Source: Amylolactobacillus amylophilus DSM 20533 = JCM 1125
GTDB lineage: Bacteria > Bacillota > Bacilli > Lactobacillales > Lactobacillaceae
Reading direction: 5' to 3'
Length of the DNA stretch: 64,000 bases
Assembly: GCF_001936335.1 (NCBI RefSeq)
Contig: NZ_CP018888.1
Coordinates: forward strand, 186,001-250,000
Under the pieces are notes generated by a model. It was not told the origin of the DNA and did not search any database. It saw only the letters and a list, made by a program, of their open reading frames with translations. Positions 8,728 through 18,128 of the stretch are shown piece after piece (positions within the stretch are counted from its first letter, which is position 1; each line of letters starts with the position of its first letter). Made by a program: the position numbers and the translations under genes.

Positions 8728-10107
8728 CTATTCAACAAATGGTTCCTCACCTAGCGCGTGTTGAGCTGCAAGGTTCAGCAAACTCCATTGTCGGTCGAAG
8801 CCGGGTTGGAAGAAGAAATCACTATCAGCAAGATCCTCAAGCGTGAGCTGCTGTGCCACTGCCAATGCAAGAGTATTGCCCTGTGCGGTAATTGCCGCCT
8901 TCGACAGCACAGCTCCACCTAATAGTTGGTGAGTCTGCTCGTCATAAGCCAGCTTGACATACACATCTGAGTTACCCTGTTCTACCGGCACATACTTTGG
9001 TCTTAGCGTATCTTGATAGAAATCTGTTTTGAGTGGGATACCCGCTCGACCAGCGCTAAATTCGTTCAAACCGGTCGCTGCAAATTGATAATCAAAGACC
9101 GAAAGCGCTGATGAACCCACAACACCTTTAAATGGCACATTCGGCTTCTCCTCAAAGAGGTGTTCTACAACATAGCGCGCCTCACGCCGAGCCACCGTTG
9201 CTAGAGCAATCGGCATCTTCTTGCCTGCAGGAATGGAAAGTGCCAAGGTCGCGTCACCAACTGCCGACACATCTGGCAGATTGGTACGTAGGTACTCATC
9301 GGTCACAATCCACCCACGTTGGTCTAATTCAACTGTACCAGTGAGCCATGCAGTATTTGGCTTCACCCCGGCAGCCTCAATCACCAAATCACTTGGAAAA
9401 TCACCCTGATCAGTCTTCACAGCAGTAACGCTTGTTGAACCACTGAATTCCGATATTTTGGCACCAGTAACCACGTGAACGCCATGTTCTTCTAATTCGG
9501 CGCGCAGAATATCCGTCATTTCCTGATCGAGATAGGTACCGAGTGGTCGGTCAATGACATCGATGATTGTTACATTACGACCAGCTTCCGCAAATACCTG
9601 TGCCGCCTCAATGCCAATATAGCCCGTACCAATCACAGTTACGTTCTGGACAGAATCGTCCTCAAGCTTTGCCTTAATCTTACGTGCCCAATCGTAGCCA
9701 CGCATCAAGAAAATATTCTCAAGTTCTTTACCAGGAAGTGGCAAAGCATTTGGCGTGACACCAGAACTAAGAATTAATTTATCGTAGGTAAATTCATTCG
9801 TTGCCTCTTTTATGTGATCCACGACCGTCAATTTCTTATTATCTGCATCAATCTGCGTTACTTCATGGTTAGCCAGAATATGTACATTTTCTTGTGGGAA
9901 ATTCTCCGGTCTAAAATTACGGACATCCGTGACGTCAGTTACCTTATCTTGCAAGTATAATTCCATTCCACAAGACATAAATGAGATGAAATCACCAGCC
10001 TCAAATAGTGTGATATCAACATCTTTACCGTATCTAGTCAGTAATTCTAGAATGGATTGATGTCCACCATGTGATGCACCAATTATTGCTACTTTTTTTT
10101 GAACCAT
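8728..10107 (-). CDS. npr: NADH peroxidase (FAD-dependent)
   Basis: Reduces hydrogen peroxide to water with NADH, a main peroxide defence of catalase-negative lactic acid bacteria. Recognised by IIGASHGGHQSI with the catalytic His at the position of His10 in the enterococcal enzyme, and by FISFMSCGMELYL with the redox Cys (Cys42, cysteine-sulfenic acid). A second dinucleotide fold (TVIGTGYIGIEAAQVF, near 155) binds NADH, and SAVGDATL is the second FAD motif. The DFFFQPGFDRQW C-terminal interface also matches NADH peroxidase better than H2O-forming NADH oxidase. I take ATG 10107 with AGGAGG nine bases before it; the TTG at 10110 is less likely. 459 residues. Confidence 0.88.
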   Translation of the reverse strand: MVQKKVAIIGASHGGHQSILELLTRYGKDVDITLFEAGDFISFMSCGMELYLQDKVTDVTDVRNFRPENFPQENVHILANHEVTQIDADNKKLTVVDHIKEATNEFTYDKLILSSGVTPNALPLPGKELENIFLMRGYDWARKIKAKLEDDSVQNVTVIGTGYIGIEAAQVFAEAGRNVTIIDVIDRPLGTYLDQEMTDILRAELEEHGVHVVTGAKISEFSGSTSVTAVKTDQGDFPSDLVIEAAGVKPNTAWLTGTVELDQRGWIVTDEYLRTNLPDVSAVGDATLALSIPAGKKMPIALATVARREARYVVEHLFEEKPNVPFKGVVGSSALSVFDYQFAATGLNEFSAGRAGIPLKTDFYQDTLRPKYVPVEQGNSDVYVKLAYDEQTHQLLGGAVLSKAAITAQGNTLALAVAQQLTLEDLADSDFFFQPGFDRQWSLLNLAAQHALGEEPFVE

Positions 10108-10194
10108 CAATTATTGCCTCCTTTAGTTTTATAACTTCACATTATCACGAAAGCGATTACTAAACAAGAAGTGTTCGCCCAAAAAGATGAATCA

Positions 10195-10224
10195 AAAAAG
10201 GAACAGAAATTAATCTGTTCCTTA
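10195..10224 (-). terminator. Terminator of the infC-rpmI-rplT operon
   Basis: Minus strand AAGGAACAGA ... TCTGTTCCTT, a perfect 10-bp stem, followed by TTTTTT, located 30 bases after the rplT stop. Confidence 0.85.
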
Positions 10225-10252
10225 AGTAGCTAGTTACTTGATTTGTCAAAAA

Positions 10253-10609
10253 CTAGTTTAAAGCTTTCTTAGCTGTCTCAACTAATGCTGTGAATGCAGC
10301 AGCATCGTTATAAGCAAGGTCAGCGAGCATCTTACGGTTGATGTCTACCTCAGCCAACTTTAAGCCGTGCATTAACTTGCTGTATGAAATATCGTTCATT
10401 CTTGCAGCAGCGTTGATCCGGGCAATCCAAAGCTTTCTGAAGTCGCGCTTAACCTGGCGACGATCACGGAATGCATAACGGTATGAGTTCATTACTTGGG
10501 CATTGGCTGATTTAAACAGTAAATGCTTAGCTCCTCTATAACCCTTTGCAAGCTTTAAAACCTTTTTACGACGTTTACGTGTTACAGTTCCACCTTTAAC
10601 TCTTGGCAT
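10253..10609 (-). CDS. rplT: Large-subunit ribosomal protein bL20
   Basis: The 118-residue bL20 starts [20 protein letters not shown] and contains the family's [20 protein letters not shown] and [15 protein letters not shown] segments. It is an early-binding 23S rRNA assembly protein. In Gram-positive bacteria bL20 also binds the leader of the infC-rpmI-rplT mRNA and lowers its own operon's expression; the candidate leader is annotated at 11388-11531. Ribosome binding site AGGAGG. Confidence 0.98.
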   Translation of the reverse strand: MPRVKGGTVTRKRRKKVLKLAKGYRGAKHLLFKSANAQVMNSYRYAFRDRRQVKRDFRKLWIARINAAARMNDISYSKLMHGLKLAEVDINRKMLADLAYNDAAAFTALVETAKKALN

Positions 10610-10641
10610 CTTTAAATTCCTCCTAAAATAATATTTCTCAA

Positions 10642-10842
10642 TTAACGCATTTGTGAAAGCATTTGTTTGATACGTTTGATATCGCTGGCAGAAACCATAG
10701 CAGCTTTACTTAAATGACGACGTTGTTTCTTTGTCTTACCGTGGAAACGGTGACCAGTGTATGCATGGTGACGCTTCAAGCCACCATTTCCAGTTCTCTT
10801 AAAACGTTTTGCTGAAGCACGATGTGTTTTTTGTTTAGGCAT
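10642..10842 (-). CDS. rpmI: Large-subunit ribosomal protein bL35
   Basis: The 66-residue bL35 ([20 protein letters not shown], highly basic, with the ending [11 protein letters not shown]) lies between infC and rplT with a strong GGAGGAAG ribosome binding site. It is part of the conserved infC-rpmI-rplT operon and is co-regulated through the leader. Confidence 0.98.
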   Translation of the reverse strand: MPKQKTHRASAKRFKRTGNGGLKRHHAYTGHRFHGKTKKQRRHLSKAAMVSASDIKRIKQMLSQMR

Positions 10843-10859
10843 GATTCTTCCTCCAGAAT

Positions 10860-11387
10860 TTATTTCTTTTTATCTTTGTCAGCACTTGGCGACAAGATTA
10901 AAAACATACTACGGCCTTCCATCTTAGGACGAGCCTCGACATTAGCGATGTCGGCAGCTTCCTTAGCCATCTTTTCCAAAACCCTTTGTCCAAGTTCCTT
11001 ATGCGTGATTGCACGTCCCTTAAAACGAATAGAGACCCGAACTTTATCACCTTTACTAAGGAACTTACGAGCATTATTGAGCTTTGTCTTAAAGTCATTG
11101 TCTTCGATAGTTGGGCTAAGCCGAACTTCCTTCAGACTAACAATCTTTTGATTTTTCTTGTTTTCCTTGAGCTTTTTTTGTTGTTCGAAACGGAATTTTC
11201 CGTAATCCATAATCTTCGCTACAGGTGGCTTTGCGTTTGGCGAAATTAATACTAAGTCTAAATTAGCATCTTCAGCCTTCTTCAAAGCTTCTGCTTTACT
11301 GATAATTCCCAGTTGCTCACCAGAGTCAGAAATCACACGAAGTTCACGTTCACGAATATTTTCATTTAACATCAAATCTTTTGCTAT
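10860..11387 (-). CDS. infC: Translation initiation factor IF-3, probably starting at AUA
   Basis: IF-3 binds the 30S subunit and checks the start codon and initiator tRNA. Conserved stretches are [24 protein letters not shown]-like (positions about 45-66) and the C-terminal domain [14 protein letters not shown]. The strong ribosome binding site GGAGGTGA lies 6 bases before an ATA codon (11387-11385) that reads on as [13 protein letters not shown], giving 175 residues, the family length. The later TTG (11375) and ATG (11372) would be 18-21 bases from that site. infC genes classically use AUU or similar weak starts so that IF-3 represses its own translation, so I favour AUA here. Confidence 0.9.
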   Translation of the reverse strand: MAKDLMLNENIRERELRVISDSGEQLGIISKAEALKKAEDANLDLVLISPNAKPPVAKIMDYGKFRFEQQKKLKENKKNQKIVSLKEVRLSPTIEDNDFKTKLNNARKFLSKGDKVRVSIRFKGRAITHKELGQRVLEKMAKEAADIANVEARPKMEGRSMFLILSPSADKDKKK

Positions 11388-11531
11388 GAGTATTCACCTC
11401 CAAATAAATTTGAGGACAAGTAAAAAGCGGGAAAAATAATTTTTCCCGCTCTTAATCAACAGATTATATCGATTAGCCTAGAGGTACTTAGTTAACATAG
11501 GCGAGAAGCGGGAGCTTCTTCTTGTTCTCAA
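11388..11531 (-). promoter_or_regulatory. Attenuator leader of infC-rpmI-rplT (L20-leader type)
   Basis: About 144 bases separate the predicted start of transcription from infC. Near the 3' end is a strong terminator hairpin on the minus strand: AGCGGGAAAAA pairs with TTTTTCCCGCT (11426-11450), followed by TTTTT. Upstream of it a GC-rich element (GAAGCTCCCGCTTC) could form an alternative pairing with the CCCGC arm. A terminator between promoter and infC is the arrangement of the known L20 leader, where bL20 binding favours termination. Class assignment is from context plus the terminator; I cannot fold it fully. Confidence 0.7.
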
Positions 11532-11538
11532 CTATTCA

Positions 11539-11567
11539 ATTATACATACAGTTGGGCTGAGTGTCAA
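11539..11567 (-). promoter_or_regulatory. Consensus promoter of infC-rpmI-rplT
   Basis: Minus strand TTGACA (11562-11567), 17-base spacer, TATAAT (11539-11544): a perfect sigma-A promoter, suiting a ribosomal operon. Confidence 0.9.
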
Positions 11568-11625
11568 ACGTTTTTGATACCTGCAGCCTCGTCCTATAAT
11601 ACACCAACTGCAATACTTTAACACA

Positions 11626-11643
11626 AATGGCACTCAATTGCCA
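11626..11643 (-). terminator. Possible terminator of thrS
   Basis: Minus strand ATGGCA ... TGCCAT, a 6-7 bp hairpin just after the thrS stop, followed by the weak T-rich stretch TTGTGTT. Short and weak. Confidence 0.4.
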
Positions 11644-11653
11644 TCATCGTTAA

Positions 11654-13588
11654 TTATTCATCACGCGAGTAGCTGGCCACGTCTGCTAAAATCTGGTCGG
11701 TAAACTCTTGAACAGAAACGGTTGTGGTGTCTTGTTCACCATATTTTCTCACCGTTACAGTTTGATCTGCCAGCTCTTGATCCCCAATAACTAAGGTGTA
11801 AGGAACTTTTTGAGTTTGTGATTCGCGGATCTTATAACCCATTTTTTCGTTTCGTAAATCAAGCTGCACCCGAATTCCCTTTTGGGCCAATGCATGTTTG
11901 ATTTCCTTCACGTAATCAGTGTGTAAATCAAGGTTAACCGGAATCATGTTAACTTGTACTGGAGCAATCCAAGTTGGGAATGCACCTTTATAAATCTCAG
12001 TTAGGTATGCGATAAACCGCTCAAGTGTTCCGATGATTCCACGGTGAATCATCACTGGACGGTGCTCTTCACCATCGTTACCCACGTATGCCAGTTCAAA
12101 CTTCTCTGGCAACATGAAGTCGAGTTGGATTGTTGACAGTGTTTCCTCATTACCTAGGGCTGTCTTCGTCTGAACGTCAAGCTTTGGTCCGTAGAATGCA
12201 GCCTCACCTTCTGCCTCGTAGTAATCAAGACCCAGTTCATCGAGGGCTTTCTTCAACATTGACTGTGCGTTTTCCCACATCTCGTCGTTTTCAAAATACT
12301 TATCTGTGTTGTTCGGGTCACGCAGGCTCAATCGGAATGTGTAATCGGTGATATTGAAGTCATGGTAGACGTCCATCATCAGCTGAAGGACCTTACCAAA
12401 TTCCTCTTGAATCTGGTCCAAAGCGACAAAAGTGTGCCCATCATTTAGGGTCATTTCACGCACACGTTGGAGGCCGGAAAGTGCACCAGACTTCTCATAA
12501 CGGTGCATCATGCCTAACTCGGCAATTCGAATTGGTAACTCACGGTATGAGCGGACGTGATGCTTGTAGATCTGAATGTGTGACGGGCAGTTCATCGGCC
12601 GCAACTCAAGTAATTCGTCATCTCCCATGTCCATTGGTGGGAACATGTCTTCCCTGTAATGTGCCCAGTGACCAGAGGTTTTGTAGAGGTCCAGGTTAGC
12701 GAGTACAGGTGTGTAAACGTGCTCGTAGTCATCTGCAACTTCTTTATCGATGATGTAGCGTTCGATAATTCGCCGAATTGTTGCTCCTTTTGGCATCCAG
12801 TACGGTAAACCGGCACCCACTTTAGGATCGACGAAGAACAAATCAAGGTCACGTCCTAGTGTGCGGTGATCGCGTTCCTTAATGTCCTCTCTGCGTTTCA
12901 AGTCAGCCTCTAAATCGCTTGCTTTAAAGAATGCTGTCCCGTAAATCCGTTGCAACATTCTGTTGCTACTCTTACCTTGCCAATATGCACCGGCCACTGA
13001 CAGGAGTGCGAATTCTTTGATTTTGCCCGTGTTAGGCAGGAGCGCCTTGTAGCCAAAATCAACGAAATCACCAAGTCGGTATGCCAGTATCTGTACGGCA
13101 TCAATGTCCTTCAGCATGGAAGTCTTGTAAGGATCGTCTTTGAAAGCCTCTACTAACTTAGATTTGTCGACAAATTCCCGGGTAATTGGGAGACCGTTCT
13201 TGATAATCTTCTTCATCTCTGCTTCAAACTCTGGCAATTCACCAACAGCAATTTGATTATCTTGATCAGTATCAACGAAAAAACCATCTTCGTCCGACTT
13301 TGATTCACCGAGTGCGATGCGTGGATATTTCTGCTTTGCAACGTACTTGAACAAGAAAGCAACCGTGTCACGGAGGATCCGCAGACCCAGCTCATCTGCA
13401 TCAGTTAGAATGGCAAAGTGGCCCGCTTGATTAACTGTACTATCAACCGATAACAGCTCATCGTTTAAGGTTGCCCCGACTGCCTTCTTAGCTAATGACG
13501 AACTGATAGACTTGGCTACGTCTAAGACTGACTGACCCTCATCGATGCTCTTCTTATTGCCATCTGGAAATGTTAATTCAAAACTCAT
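11654..13588 (-). CDS. thrS: Threonyl-tRNA synthetase
   Basis: Charges tRNA-Thr. The 644-residue protein has an N-terminal TGS domain ([18 protein letters not shown]), the editing domain (HTF/AILT region near 60-230), then the class II core with motif 2 [34 protein letters not shown], and motif 3 near the C-terminal third ([17 protein letters not shown]), followed by the anticodon-binding domain. I place the start at ATG 13588, which has GGAGGAGC in front of it; the upstream in-frame extension lies inside the T-box leader. It is transcribed alone under T-box control. Confidence 0.97.
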   Translation of the reverse strand: MSFELTFPDGNKKSIDEGQSVLDVAKSISSSLAKKAVGATLNDELLSVDSTVNQAGHFAILTDADELGLRILRDTVAFLFKYVAKQKYPRIALGESKSDEDGFFVDTDQDNQIAVGELPEFEAEMKKIIKNGLPITREFVDKSKLVEAFKDDPYKTSMLKDIDAVQILAYRLGDFVDFGYKALLPNTGKIKEFALLSVAGAYWQGKSSNRMLQRIYGTAFFKASDLEADLKRREDIKERDHRTLGRDLDLFFVDPKVGAGLPYWMPKGATIRRIIERYIIDKEVADDYEHVYTPVLANLDLYKTSGHWAHYREDMFPPMDMGDDELLELRPMNCPSHIQIYKHHVRSYRELPIRIAELGMMHRYEKSGALSGLQRVREMTLNDGHTFVALDQIQEEFGKVLQLMMDVYHDFNITDYTFRLSLRDPNNTDKYFENDEMWENAQSMLKKALDELGLDYYEAEGEAAFYGPKLDVQTKTALGNEETLSTIQLDFMLPEKFELAYVGNDGEEHRPVMIHRGIIGTLERFIAYLTEIYKGAFPTWIAPVQVNMIPVNLDLHTDYVKEIKHALAQKGIRVQLDLRNEKMGYKIRESQTQKVPYTLVIGDQELADQTVTVRKYGEQDTTTVSVQEFTDQILADVASYSRDE

Positions 13589-13599
13589 TACTGCTCCTC

Positions 13600-13831
13600 C
13601 TAAATAAAAAAAGTCCCAGTGCGACATATTCACACTGGGACGAAAATTTTCGTGGTTCCACCCAAATTTAAAATCACACGAAGTGATTCTACTCTTATGG
13701 CTGATAATGGTAACCGACCAAACGATTAAATTATGGGTTGTACTTCGAAAGTGGTGTCAAACTCCTTGTAGTGCTTCCAGTTACTGCAGCTACTCCCTGT
13801 TAGTGAAGTTTGATATGTCTTTCTTAATGAA
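13600..13831 (-). promoter_or_regulatory. T-box leader of thrS (specifier probably ACC)
   Basis: The minus strand shows the conserved T-box sequence GGGTGGAACCACG, followed by the terminator hairpin GTCCCAGTGTG ... CGCACTGGGAC with TTTTTTT (13608-13640). Upstream, stem I carries GTTTGACACCACTTT, in which ACC would be the threonine specifier codon. In this mechanism uncharged tRNA-Thr pairs with the specifier and with the TGGA bulge, and opens the antiterminator. A promoter stands just upstream (13836-13863). Confidence 0.92.
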
Positions 13832-13835
13832 CTCA

Positions 13836-13863
13836 ATTATACTAATTTAAATTAATTTTTCAA
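13836..13863 (-). promoter_or_regulatory. Promoter of thrS
   Basis: Minus strand TTGAAA (13858-13863), 16-base A/T spacer, TATAAT (13836-13841), directly ahead of the T-box leader. Confidence 0.75.
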
Positions 13864-13887
13864 GTTCTTTCTGACCACTTAATCAAA

Positions 13888-14805
13888 TTAACCGCGGTTG
13901 CGTCGGTTAGCACCCTCCATGACGACCTCGGTCGCCAGAAACTTAATCCGCTCCATTAAACGAGCGGCCTTCACCGGCTCCGAGCCCGTTTTGGTCTCGG
14001 CAAAATGCTCCTCGAGCTCTGGAAAACTGAAGTTTGAACTGAAAACAGTGGGCAACTGATTCTCCATCCGATATTGCAAGATTACGCCCAGCACATCATC
14101 CCTTGACCACTGACTCAGGCTCTCTGCCCCAATATCATCAAGCATCAATACGTCAACAGACTTTAGTTTTTGGACCTCATCATTAAGCGAGTTGTCGCCA
14201 AAGTGACTCGAAAGACCAGCAATAAAGGTTGGTACATGAATTAACGTCACACTTTTGCCAAAAGTGACCAGCTTATTCGCCATCGCCGCCATCAGGTAAG
14301 TCTTACCAACACCAAAATTACCGCTAAAGTAGACGCCCTTCGGATTCTGACCAGCACTTAACTGCGCAACGAATTCGGTTGCTAGTGCCAGTGCACGAAT
14401 TCTTCCTTCTGTACGTTCAAACTCTGTAATGGCGGCCTCCCTAAGCGTAATCGGCAGGTCAATTAGACGCATCTTGTGGGCCTGGGTAGTCCTCTCTACT
14501 GCAGTTCTAGTTTGCTCAGTCGGACCATATTCCACGTCAATCAGGCCGTTATTGACAATTAGTTTTGGGGCGAAGCCGCTCACAGTACTGTCGCTTTCTT
14601 GTTGAACCTTATCGCGCTGCGTCACAAATTCATAGACGTTTGCCGCACTTTTGTTTAGGGCATCGGGAGTTAGTTCTGCATGATGTTCCTTGATAAAAGC
14701 TTGAACTTCAGGATCCTTGAGCGCTGCTTTAATCATTTCGTCGAAATCATACTTGATTGCGCGTTCATCCAATATCTTCTGTAAAACTTTGCCAATGTTT
14801 TGCAT
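13888..14805 (-). CDS. dnaI: Primosomal protein DnaI (helicase loader)
   Basis: AAA+ ATPase that loads the replicative helicase at the origin and at stalled forks, working with DnaB and DnaD. The 305-residue protein has a helicase-binding N-terminal domain, then Walker A GNFGVGKTYLMAAM near residue 165 and Walker B VLMLDDIGAE near 230. An arginine-finger region (VKAARLMERIKFLA) closes the protein. It is the last gene of the coaE-nrdR-dnaB-dnaI cluster and starts 10 bases after dnaB ends. Stop lies just before the thrS promoter region. Confidence 0.94.
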   Translation of the reverse strand: MQNIGKVLQKILDERAIKYDFDEMIKAALKDPEVQAFIKEHHAELTPDALNKSAANVYEFVTQRDKVQQESDSTVSGFAPKLIVNNGLIDVEYGPTEQTRTAVERTTQAHKMRLIDLPITLREAAITEFERTEGRIRALALATEFVAQLSAGQNPKGVYFSGNFGVGKTYLMAAMANKLVTFGKSVTLIHVPTFIAGLSSHFGDNSLNDEVQKLKSVDVLMLDDIGAESLSQWSRDDVLGVILQYRMENQLPTVFSSNFSFPELEEHFAETKTGSEPVKAARLMERIKFLATEVVMEGANRRNRG

Positions 14806-14815
14806 ATTAGGCTCC

Positions 14816-16201
14816 TTATTTTCCGTCTATTTTATCAAGTAGCTTATCCAAATACTCATCCGTAATCTTCGGATCTACAGTGGCCTTCTTCTTAGACCAA
14901 TCAGTGGCAACCTCTTTCTTCTTGCCCTGTCCTTGATAATATCTGTGCTTCGTATTCTGCCCTTGCTGTTGTCTCTTATTCTCACGGTTCTTCACATAGC
15001 TTAACGCCTGCACAGCCGTTACCACGCCATTTTGGAACCAGTCATTAGCAATTCGGTCAACCAAGGCCTTAGAGAGTGTAGGTGCCATACCAAGGGTGAC
15101 GTAAATCAGCATGTTAATTAGATCATCTTTCAAGCCATTTTTCTGTTTCAGCTGGTAGACAATCTGCTTCTCACTTGTGGTGACGTAGCCACCCTTCTCT
15201 TTCTTTATTCGGTAGAGGTAGTCAAGTGGCCGATATTTGTTCACACTTGTTAAGACACGTTGATCCGCTTCACTGAGGTTGTTGATCATGGCTGATACCT
15301 TGTTCACCAGTGCTTCTTTTGTGGTTGCCCGCCCACTGTGACGCACCGAGGCATGGTCCGTCAGGCTCTCATAGTTCTCAGTTAGGTTAGCTTCGATTCG
15401 CTTAATATTCAGCTTATGGTCACCGCTCGTCAATGTTAAAGTCGCTAACTGAACAAACTCCAACTCGGATAGCTGGTAGAAGTTAATCATGTCGCTGATT
15501 TGCTTCCTGTATTTATTAACTTCTGCCTCATCGATGTGGTAAGCATTAAACTGATCGATCAAAAACTGCCAATCTATTAACTTTGTAAGCTCATTCTCTC
15601 GTGTCTCCGCAATAGCATCTTCCTGCCCTAATTGCTTGTTTTTGGCAAAAGACTCTGCCGCCTCTTGAACAACAGCCGGTGGATTAATTGCGGTCTCATC
15701 CGCCATGTGAAAAACTTCGAAGAAGCCAGCCGAGACATCACGGGCATTTTCACTATCGGGAAATGTCTGTGGTGTAAAACTCTGCTGCAGTGACTTAAAC
15801 AAAGGTTCACCAATCTTCTCCAGCAGTAAGCTAGAGAGTAAAAAGGTACCAAAGAAATCCTTGGCAGCAAGGGGAGCTTTCAGCTCGAAAATCAGCGCTT
15901 CACCGAGAATATCATTTTGACTGGTACTCGTCTTTAACAAAGAGACTGCCTCAAGCTTGTGGAACGCATTAAAAAGAGATTTTAAATCGATATCCAGTTG
16001 CTCTTGGAGCTGAGCAAGGCGGAGAAATTCCGAGCGAATCGGTACCCGATTAAACTGTTGGCAGAGCGTCAAATAAACACTTGTTGCCACGGCTCCAACA
16101 AGTGGTTGATAAAGTTTCATGATCACCTTCTGTTGCTCAGTATCAATTGTTAATTGATTAGCGACGTAGAAGGGTAATTTAGGATTAGTTGAAAAATACA
16201 T
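14816..16201 (-). CDS. dnaB: Replication initiation and membrane attachment protein DnaB
   Basis: The Firmicutes DnaB (not the helicase) helps recruit helicase and loader to oriC and binds single-stranded DNA. The 461-residue length and the position between nrdR and dnaI identify it. The central LYQPLVGAVATSVYLTL start resembles the winged-helix DDBH1 domain, and the ANDWFQNGVVTAVQALSYVKNR segment fits the DDBH2 (DnaD-like) domain near residues 375-395. The C-terminal ~60 residues are basic, rich in Lys and Gln. There is little sequence conservation elsewhere, so the call leans on context. Confidence 0.88.
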   Translation of the reverse strand: MYFSTNPKLPFYVANQLTIDTEQQKVIMKLYQPLVGAVATSVYLTLCQQFNRVPIRSEFLRLAQLQEQLDIDLKSLFNAFHKLEAVSLLKTSTSQNDILGEALIFELKAPLAAKDFFGTFLLSSLLLEKIGEPLFKSLQQSFTPQTFPDSENARDVSAGFFEVFHMADETAINPPAVVQEAAESFAKNKQLGQEDAIAETRENELTKLIDWQFLIDQFNAYHIDEAEVNKYRKQISDMINFYQLSELEFVQLATLTLTSGDHKLNIKRIEANLTENYESLTDHASVRHSGRATTKEALVNKVSAMINNLSEADQRVLTSVNKYRPLDYLYRIKKEKGGYVTTSEKQIVYQLKQKNGLKDDLINMLIYVTLGMAPTLSKALVDRIANDWFQNGVVTAVQALSYVKNRENKRQQQGQNTKHRYYQGQGKKKEVATDWSKKKATVDPKITDEYLDKLLDKIDGK

Positions 16202-16213
16202 CGAATACCTGAC

Positions 16214-16681
16214 CTAGCTAGACTTCTTATCCTTAGACATCATTTCTTCGAGCGCCTTCATGAAGCCGCTCATATCCTTGAATTGACGGTACACACTGGC
16301 GAAGCGGATATACGCGACGTCGTCCAATTCCGCAAGTTCGTCCATGACAATTTCACCAATTTGCTTTGAGGAAATTTCATTTAAACCCTTTTTGCGGATA
16401 CTGTTCTCTACCCGATCGACCAGATCACTCAGCTCATCACTCGTAATTGGCCGTTTCTCGGCAGCATGAACAAGCCCGTTAAAGATCTTCTCACGGTTAA
16501 AGGCTTCACGATTACCATCACTCTTAATTACCAGGAGTGGTGAGAGCTCGATTCTTTCAAAGGTTGTAAATCTGTAACCACAGTTCTCACATTCGCGTCG
16601 CCTTCTAATCGCTCTATTCTCGTCACTTGGTCTGCTATCGACAACACGGGATGAGTTTTGATGACAATTTGGACATTCCAT
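16214..16681 (-). CDS. nrdR: Transcriptional repressor NrdR
   Basis: Represses ribonucleotide reductase genes when dATP is plentiful. The 155-residue protein begins with a four-Cys zinc ribbon (MECPNCHQ ... CENCGYRFTTFER, residues 3-34) and continues with an ATP-cone (LLVIKSDGNREAFNREKIF, near 47-65) and KQIGEIVMDELAELDDVAYIRFASVYR at the end of the cone. Its place beside dnaB and dnaI is standard. Confidence 0.97.
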   Translation of the reverse strand: MECPNCHQNSSRVVDSRPSDENRAIRRRRECENCGYRFTTFERIELSPLLVIKSDGNREAFNREKIFNGLVHAAEKRPITSDELSDLVDRVENSIRKKGLNEISSKQIGEIVMDELAELDDVAYIRFASVYRQFKDMSGFMKALEEMMSKDKKSS

Positions 16682-16683
16682 AG

Positions 16684-17295
16684 TTATTCCTCCAACTTCG
16701 GGCTAATATTCGCCCGAAAAAAAGCTTCAAATGAGCTGGTAGTTTCTTCTATTGTACCAGTATTGTCAATTAAATAATCGGCCAGTAATTTCTTTTTTGC
16801 TAGTGGCATTTGGGCGGCAATCTTCCTCTTGGCTTCTTTTACAGTAATCGCATCGCGGGCCATCAAACGCTCAAGTTGCGTCTTGTTATCCACGTAGACC
16901 AGAAGCACATCGTCGAGGTGGGTATCAAATTTACCCTCATATAATAACGGAATATCCACGACGACGACCCTGGCATTCTGTATTGCATACTCCTGCATCT
17001 TATTCAGCAGACTGGTCTTAATAGTCGGATGTGAAAGATGATTAAGCTTACTGAGGGCATTTTGATCACTGAAAACTAGCTGAGCGAGCTTCTGCCGGTT
17101 GATTGTTTGATCGGCATTTAAGAACTGCGGACCGAACTTAGCTACTATCTTTTGCCAGTTAGCCGCACCGGGCTCCATTAGCGCGTGAGCCACCTCGTCT
17201 GCATCAATCACCGGTATATTCTTGTGGCGAAAGAGATCAGAGACCGTACTTTTGCCGCTCGCTATCCCGCCAGTTAAACCTAAATAATACGTCAT
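16684..17295 (-). CDS. coaE: Dephospho-CoA kinase
   Basis: Last step of coenzyme A synthesis: phosphorylation of dephospho-CoA. The 203-residue protein starts MTYYLGLTGGIASGKSTV (P-loop GGIASGKS, residues about 8-15), with VIDADEVAHALM and VVDIPLLYEGKFD substrate segments. I choose ATG 17295, which overlaps the mutM stop (ATGA, four bases); upstream in-frame extension lies inside mutM. nrdR follows after two bases. Confidence 0.95.
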   Translation of the reverse strand: MTYYLGLTGGIASGKSTVSDLFRHKNIPVIDADEVAHALMEPGAANWQKIVAKFGPQFLNADQTINRQKLAQLVFSDQNALSKLNHLSHPTIKTSLLNKMQEYAIQNARVVVVDIPLLYEGKFDTHLDDVLLVYVDNKTQLERLMARDAITVKEAKRKIAAQMPLAKKKLLADYLIDNTGTIEETTSSFEAFFRANISPKLEE

Positions 17296-18119
17296 TTTAC
17301 AACCTGACAATGGGGACAAAAGACCGTTCCCCTACCGCTAACTTTGATTTTCTCCATAATCGTACCGCAACGTTCACACGGTTCATTTCCGTGCGAATAT
17401 GCGTGGAGATGATTCTGCATGCTACCGGCATGACCGCTGGCATCGAGGTAGGTAAAGACCGTCGTACCGTGATTCTGAATGGCTAAAGTTATCTCCTCAT
17501 TAATGGCCGTAAATAACTCGGCGATTTCTGCGTGTTCTAACTTATTGGCCGGAGTCAACGGATGAATCTTGCTCAGCCAAAGAACCTCATCAACATAAAT
17601 ATTACCAAGACCGGTCACTATCCCCTGATCCAATAACACATTCTTGATATTCTTCTTCCTGGTCTTTAGCCCTGCTTCAAAGTAATCAAGCGTGAAAGCA
17701 GCAGAATTGGGCTCTGGTCCAAGCTTACTAATTCCGGTAACCACGGCTTCCGTGCCAGTCTCAACCAGTTGGAGCCGCCCAAACTTCCGGACATCTGCAT
17801 AGCGCAAGTCGGTGCCATCGGTTAACTCATATACCAAGTGTTCATGTTTATCAAGCGGTGTCTTTTGGGGAACAATGTGGTATTTACCCTCCATCCGCAA
17901 GTGCGAGACCACCGACTTGTCATTGGTTAATCTAAAGACCAGGTATTTACCAAACCGGTCCACATCAATGAAGGTCTCCCCCCGAAGACTATTAATAAAT
18001 TCCTGGGCATCCCCCACAACAATTGCTTCATAGGGAATCTTTATATCTTTAATGGTCTTATTCTTAATCTGGGGAATTAGACTCTTCCGTACTGTCTCAA
18101 CTTCTGGTAACTCAGGCAT
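17292..18119 (-). CDS. mutM: Formamidopyrimidine-DNA glycosylase (Fpg/MutM)
   Basis: Removes 8-oxoguanine and other oxidised purines, with AP lyase activity. After Met removal the catalytic Pro is exposed (MPELPEVETVRKSL: Pro1, Glu2, Glu5). Conserved Lys of the H2TH region (VLLDQGIVTGLGNIYVDEVLW, near 165-185) and a C-terminal zinc finger (CERCGTIMEKIKVSGRGTVFCPHCQ-type, four Cys) are present. 275 residues, normal length. Lies between polA (9-base gap) and coaE (four-base overlap), the usual Bacillales/Lactobacillales order. Confidence 0.96.
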   Translation of the reverse strand: MPELPEVETVRKSLIPQIKNKTIKDIKIPYEAIVVGDAQEFINSLRGETFIDVDRFGKYLVFRLTNDKSVVSHLRMEGKYHIVPQKTPLDKHEHLVYELTDGTDLRYADVRKFGRLQLVETGTEAVVTGISKLGPEPNSAAFTLDYFEAGLKTRKKNIKNVLLDQGIVTGLGNIYVDEVLWLSKIHPLTPANKLEHAEIAELFTAINEEITLAIQNHGTTVFTYLDASGHAGSMQNHLHAYSHGNEPCERCGTIMEKIKVSGRGTVFCPHCQVVK

Positions 18120-18128
18120 GATTCATCC

